From a bacterium (GTDB taxonomy: Bacteria > Patescibacteriota > Patescibacteriia > UBA9934), in assembly GCA_027592325.1 (NCBI GenBank), contig JAQCKO010000011.1, positions 1 through 38,839 of the forward strand: DNA of 38,839 bases. The letters run 5' to 3'. The notes below the pieces were generated by a model. It made no database searches, was not told where the DNA came from, and was given only the letters and a program-made list of their open reading frames with translations. The translations under genes were made by a program, and so were the position numbers. Shown here one piece after another: positions 35,782 through 38,839 of the stretch. Within the stretch, counting starts at the first letter, position 1, and every line of letters starts with the position of its first letter.

Positions 35782-35815
35782 GACGGGAGAGTGTGCATCT
35801 GTGCACTCTCCCGTC
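35782..35815 (+). terminator. Intrinsic terminator-like hairpin after the GC-rich gene
   Basis: GACGGGAGAGTG…CACTCTCCCGTC perfect 12-bp stem. Confidence 0.75.
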
Positions 35816-35891
35816 GACTACTACATTTTGAGAGGTGATATGTGCTTATAAACAGTCATTATTACCTCTGAAGAGGTTGTCCTTTTTACCC

Positions 35892-35977
35892 TGATTCCGT
35901 GCGATTTTAGCGGCTTTATTGGCCATTGAAACCGCACGGAATCAACCGGGCGGAAATCCAATTCTGGGCTTCCGCCC
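35892..35977 (+). promoter_or_regulatory. Two consecutive strong hairpins in the leader of the next GC-rich gene
   Basis: TGATTCCGTGCG…CGCACGGAATCA (12 bp perfect) and GGGCGGAA…TTCCGCCC (8 bp perfect), ending just before AGGAGG. Confidence 0.7.
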
Positions 35978-35994
35978 AAACCTTAGGAGGACCC

Positions 35995-37074
35995 ATGCGG
36001 TTCATCAGCGCGACCTTCCTCACCGCCGCCCTCACGGGCTGCGGGCACATCCCCTACGGGGGAGCGTGCGACACCCTCTACCTGACCGAGGCGAACGCCT
36101 ACGGGCAGGCCGAGGAGAGCGAGTACCTCGACTGCGACGGCGACGGGGCGGCGGACCACCTGTCCGACGCCATGATCAACCCCTACACCATGGGGGCGGA
36201 CGGGAGCACTTTCCCGGCGCTCCTGGTGAAGGCGACCTTCTTCGCCGGCACGGCGGCCATCGAGGCCACGTGCGATGGCGACTGGGCCGAGGTCGTGGGG
36301 GTGACCCACGACACCGCCGAGTGGATGGGGGTGACCAACATGCCCCTGCCGGCGAGCGGCACGGCGGCCTGCCTGGTCCGGTTCACGAACCAGGACGGCA
36401 ACCGCATCGACATGTCGATGGTCGACAGCCCGTTCACGTTCGGGAGCGACCTCTGCATCGTTCGCGACGCGGAGGGGAGCCTCTCCGAGCCCACGCTCAC
36501 GCACAACTGCGGGGAGTTGGGCGCGGCGGGCGACGACCCCGATCCGACCGAGCCCGACCCGGGTCACGGCGGGGGTGGTGGTCCGACCGACGAGACCTAC
36601 GGTGTGGGCGACTACGAGACGGTGAACGTCACGGTCGACATCCGCCTCGACGCCGTCTACCCCATGACGGACGTGGCCATCATCGTGTGGGGCGAGCCCA
36701 CCAGCTACGAGGACCACGCGGTCCTGCGCAACTGGTGGGGCGACGGAGGGATCTTCGGCTCGTACGGCGAGACCGACCGGATCACCTTCGACATCCCCGT
36801 GATGGCGAGCGGCGAGACCTTCGTCCAGCTCCAGGTGGACCTCGGCGGGAACGACTACCTGGTGTTCAACACCGGGGTCGAGGGTCAGCTCGACTGGCGC
36901 GTCGACGACATCACGGTCGACGGCCTGTCCGTCGATACCACGCTGCTCCGCAACGACGGAAAGCACCTCGAGTACGCGGGGCAGCCGGACAGCGTCATCC
37001 CCGTCGACTGCGAGAAGCGGTTCGACGAGGGGACATGTGGTGGGGACCTCTGGTTCGTTGTCGAGATGCCCTGA
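35995..37074 (+). CDS. GC-rich predicted lipoprotein, Asp/Gly-rich
   Basis: SD AGGAGG, lipobox-like MRFISATFLTAALTG-C; internal Gly-rich linker separating two domains. Confidence 0.82.
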   Translation: MRFISATFLTAALTGCGHIPYGGACDTLYLTEANAYGQAEESEYLDCDGDGAADHLSDAMINPYTMGADGSTFPALLVKATFFAGTAAIEATCDGDWAEVVGVTHDTAEWMGVTNMPLPASGTAACLVRFTNQDGNRIDMSMVDSPFTFGSDLCIVRDAEGSLSEPTLTHNCGELGAAGDDPDPTEPDPGHGGGGGPTDETYGVGDYETVNVTVDIRLDAVYPMTDVAIIVWGEPTSYEDHAVLRNWWGDGGIFGSYGETDRITFDIPVMASGETFVQLQVDLGGNDYLVFNTGVEGQLDWRVDDITVDGLSVDTTLLRNDGKHLEYAGQPDSVIPVDCEKRFDEGTCGGDLWFVVEMP

Positions 37075-37113
37075 CGGGTATCTCGGTCGACGGACCAACG
37101 CACGGCTCAGGCC

Positions 37114-37142
37114 GGCGACTTACACGACTCAGTGTAAGCGCC
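37114..37142 (+). terminator. Terminator-like hairpin after the lipoprotein gene
   Basis: GGCGaCTTACAC…GTGTAAGCGCC. Confidence 0.6.
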
Positions 37143-37165
37143 GCGCCTGGGCCGTTCTTCTATTT

Positions 37166-37287
37166 ACAAGGCTTCAGCTTACCTCATCTAGCGGCTCCAA
37201 TCTCCGGTCCTCGTTTAACGTACGTTTCAGTACGTCTCACTTCGGTCCTCGATTGTCACCACTATCTAAGGCAATCTGATGCCTTGT
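37166..37287 (+). repeat. Dispersed ~122-nt hairpin element, copy C
   Basis: ACAAGGCTTCAG…CTGATGCCTTGT outer stem (11/12); core as in copies A and B. Confidence 0.9.
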
Positions 37288-37309
37288 TGAGTTTGTCTAC
37301 TAAGCAATT

Positions 37310-37384
37310 CGTCACCCCTGGCACCGACCAGGGGTCCAGCGTATTCTGACAAGCGATGGATTCCTGCTTTCGCAGGAATGACGA
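37310..37384. repeat. REPIN-like pair of inverted REP palindromes
   Basis: CGTCA-CCCCTGGcaccgaCCAGGGG-TCCAGCGTA…CGATGGA-TTCCTGCtttcGCAGGAA-TGACG. Confidence 0.75.
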
Positions 37385-37414
37385 GTAACAAACGTTTCAA
37401 CGTTTTTAACGCAA

Positions 37415-37434
37415 GGTCGAGGCATGCCTCGACC
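37415..37434. repeat. Perfect 20-bp palindrome GGTCGAGGCATGCCTCGACC
   Basis: Direct reading. Confidence 0.8.
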
Positions 37435-37488
37435 CTACACATCTCCAACCTGCTACTTGTCACCTAAAACCTGATTTCCCTTAAATAC

Positions 37489-37517
37489 TTGACGTTTTTG
37501 CCAATTTGTGGTATATT
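37489..37517 (+). promoter_or_regulatory. Sigma70-type promoter for the MopE-like lipoprotein gene
   Basis: TTGACG-17 nt-TATATT. Confidence 0.75.
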
Positions 37518-37612
37518 TACCTGTCGAATTGACCTCGATTTTATGAGCCGCAAGGCCACAAATCAGGCAAAATCGATGCGTTCAATACAACCTCAACGGT
37601 CCTGGAGGACCC

Positions 37613-38839
37613 ATGCGACAGATGTTTTTCTTCTTCGTCTTCGTGGCCGCGTTCTCGTTCGGCTGCCGCGGCGGCCGGGCAATCGATTACGGTGTCGAGG
37701 CAGGGACCTCCCCGGTGGCTTCGGCCGCCGGGGAGTCTGACACGGACGCCGACGCAGATGCCGATGCCGATGCGGACTCGGATGCAGACAGCGACACCGA
37801 TTCCGACACGGACACCGACACGGACACCGAGACTGGCACCGATGGCGAGACCGTCGAGTGCTGGTCCGATGCGGACGGCGACGGCTACGGCTTCGGCCAG
37901 GCCGTCGAGATCGTTGCGGGCGAGTGCCCCGACGGCTTCGTCGAGAACGGCGGCGACTGCGATGACACCGACGACGACGTCCACCCGGACATCGAGGAGG
38001 TCGACGACCTCTGCGACAACGAAATCGACGACGATTGCGACGGCGACGTGGACGGCGACGACAGCGAGTGCCCCGAGGACGACGACATGGTCGTGTGCTT
38101 CTGGGACGCTGACGGCGACGACTTCGGTGACCCGGACGACTCGTCCGAGCGCGAGAGCTGCTCCGGCAGCTGGGTGCGCAATGACGACGACTGCGATGAC
38201 ACCGACGACGACGTCAGCCCCGACGAGATCGAGGACTGCGACAACGGCATCGACGACGACTGTGACGGCGACGTCGACGAGGCCGACTCGGAGTGCCCGG
38301 AGGACCCCGACATGGTGGTCTGCTACTGGGACGCCGACGGCGATGGCTACGGCGACCCCGAGGACTCGTCCGAGCGCGACAGCTGCTCCGGCAGCTGGGT
38401 GCTGAACGACGAGGACTGCGACGACACCGACGACGACGTCAGCCCCGACGAGATCGAGGACTGCGACAACGGCATCGACGACGACTGTGACGGCGAGGAA
38501 GACCTCGACGACGCGGACTGCGACGACGCGCCGGAGGACGACGACGGGTTCTGCCCCGACCGCCCCGGTGACTACCACGAGCTCTGCATCGTGGGCATCG
38601 CCGATGGCATCGAGGAGTGGGACCTCGCAATCTTGGTCGACTGGGCCTGCGACGAGCACTGGGTCGACTACGATGGTCGAGCCTTCGTCGACAGCCCGGT
38701 ACTGTCCGAGGACGGCGATTCGATGTGCATCGGCTTCTACGGCGACAACATCGAGATCAACGGCGCGAGCCCCGACAGCCCCGTGTGGGGTGGGTACGCG
38801 ACCGGTGACTGCGGCGACCTCGACGGCTTGTACGAGATC
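37613..38839 (+). CDS. GC-rich predicted lipoprotein with Asp-rich tract and three MopE-type (PF11617-like) metal-binding motif repeats; runs off the window
   Basis: Manual translation MRQMFFFFVFVAAFSFGCRGGRAIDYGVEAG…DTDADADADADADSDADSDTDSDTDTDTDTE…WSDADGDGYGFG…DCDDTDDDVHPDIEE…CDNEIDDDCDGDVD…, open to base 38839; absent from the supplied ORF track. Confidence 0.88.
   Translation, partial: MRQMFFFFVFVAAFSFGCRGGRAIDYGVEAGTSPVASAAGESDTDADADADADADSDADSDTDSDTDTDTDTETGTDGETVECWSDADGDGYGFGQAVEIVAGECPDGFVENGGDCDDTDDDVHPDIEEVDDLCDNEIDDDCDGDVDGDDSECPEDDDMVVCFWDADGDDFGDPDDSSERESCSGSWVRNDDDCDDTDDDVSPDEIEDCDNGIDDDCDGDVDEADSECPEDPDMVVCYWDADGDGYGDPEDSSERDSCSGSWVLNDEDCDDTDDDVSPDEIEDCDNGIDDDCDGEEDLDDADCDDAPEDDDGFCPDRPGDYHELCIVGIADGIEEWDLAILVDWACDEHWVDYDGRAFVDSPVLSEDGDSMCIGFYGDNIEINGASPDSPVWGGYATGDCGDLDGLYEI

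Noticed and set aside
34227-37349. Long overlapping ORFs in GC-rich regions (34227-35798 -, 35919-37349 +, 35983-37098 -)
   Set aside because: Frame shadows of GC-rich coding sequence: no SD or signal peptide, Arg/Gly/His-biased translations, and the opposing frames have proper SD, signal peptides and terminators
37415-37434. Palindrome GGTCGAGGCATGCCTCGACC as a transcription terminator
   Set aside because: No U-run on either side and no gene ending close by; better treated as a REP-like palindrome
37541-38659. ORFs 37541-38659 (-) and 37692-38405 (+)
   Set aside because: Artefacts of the GAC/GAT-rich MopE-like gene read in wrong frames (VVVDAVVAV or TRTPTRTPT low-complexity translations)
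26580-38839. Assembly chimera as the explanation for GC-rich segments
   Set aside because: Not excluded, but GC-rich genes alternate several times with AT-rich promoters and the same dispersed element occurs next to ftsA and next to the GC-rich genes; needs read coverage to settle

Overview
The window looks like Candidate Phyla Radiation (Patescibacteria) chromosome; this is inferred from family content and operon layout, with no database search. Left part: a partial upstream CDS end, then an operon of two proteins with a TrbC/VirB2-like two-TM N-terminus. The second is a giant 3,129-aa surface protein with IPT/TIG and Big_5-like Ig domains, two clusters of Myxococcus-type Cys-rich (DUF4215-like) repeats and a C-terminal vWA domain with an intact MIDAS. 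Three single-TM thrombospondin-type-3 (Ca-binding) repeat proteins follow, then ybeY, a dgkA-like gene, ftsA, ftsZ, nrdR and a pyruvate kinase gene. Middle: DUF5665-like, a small membrane protein, tspO, an ABC-2 transporter pair, an EEP-family hydrolase, a beta-propeller/Ig surface protein, tRNA-Asp, rplT-rpmI-infC, a GIY-YIG protein, tmRNA (ssrA) and smpB. Right: an AI-2E-like permease, membrane proteins, an apparently catalytically dead HtrA/PDZ pseudoprotease and a Wzz-like protein. Three observations stand out. (1) Four GC-rich monocistronic cassettes encode secreted, lipo- or membrane proteins; most have AT-rich sigma70-type promoters, structured 5' leaders and hairpin terminators. One is a MopE-motif lipoprotein gene running off the window end that the ORF track misses. 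(2) A ~122-nt dispersed element (three good copies plus one diverged and one partial) sits just after stop codons, and its outer stem differs in sequence between copies while staying complementary. (3) A very elaborate SD-sequestering leader and a possible ~80-nt self-terminating RNA precede one GC-rich gene.
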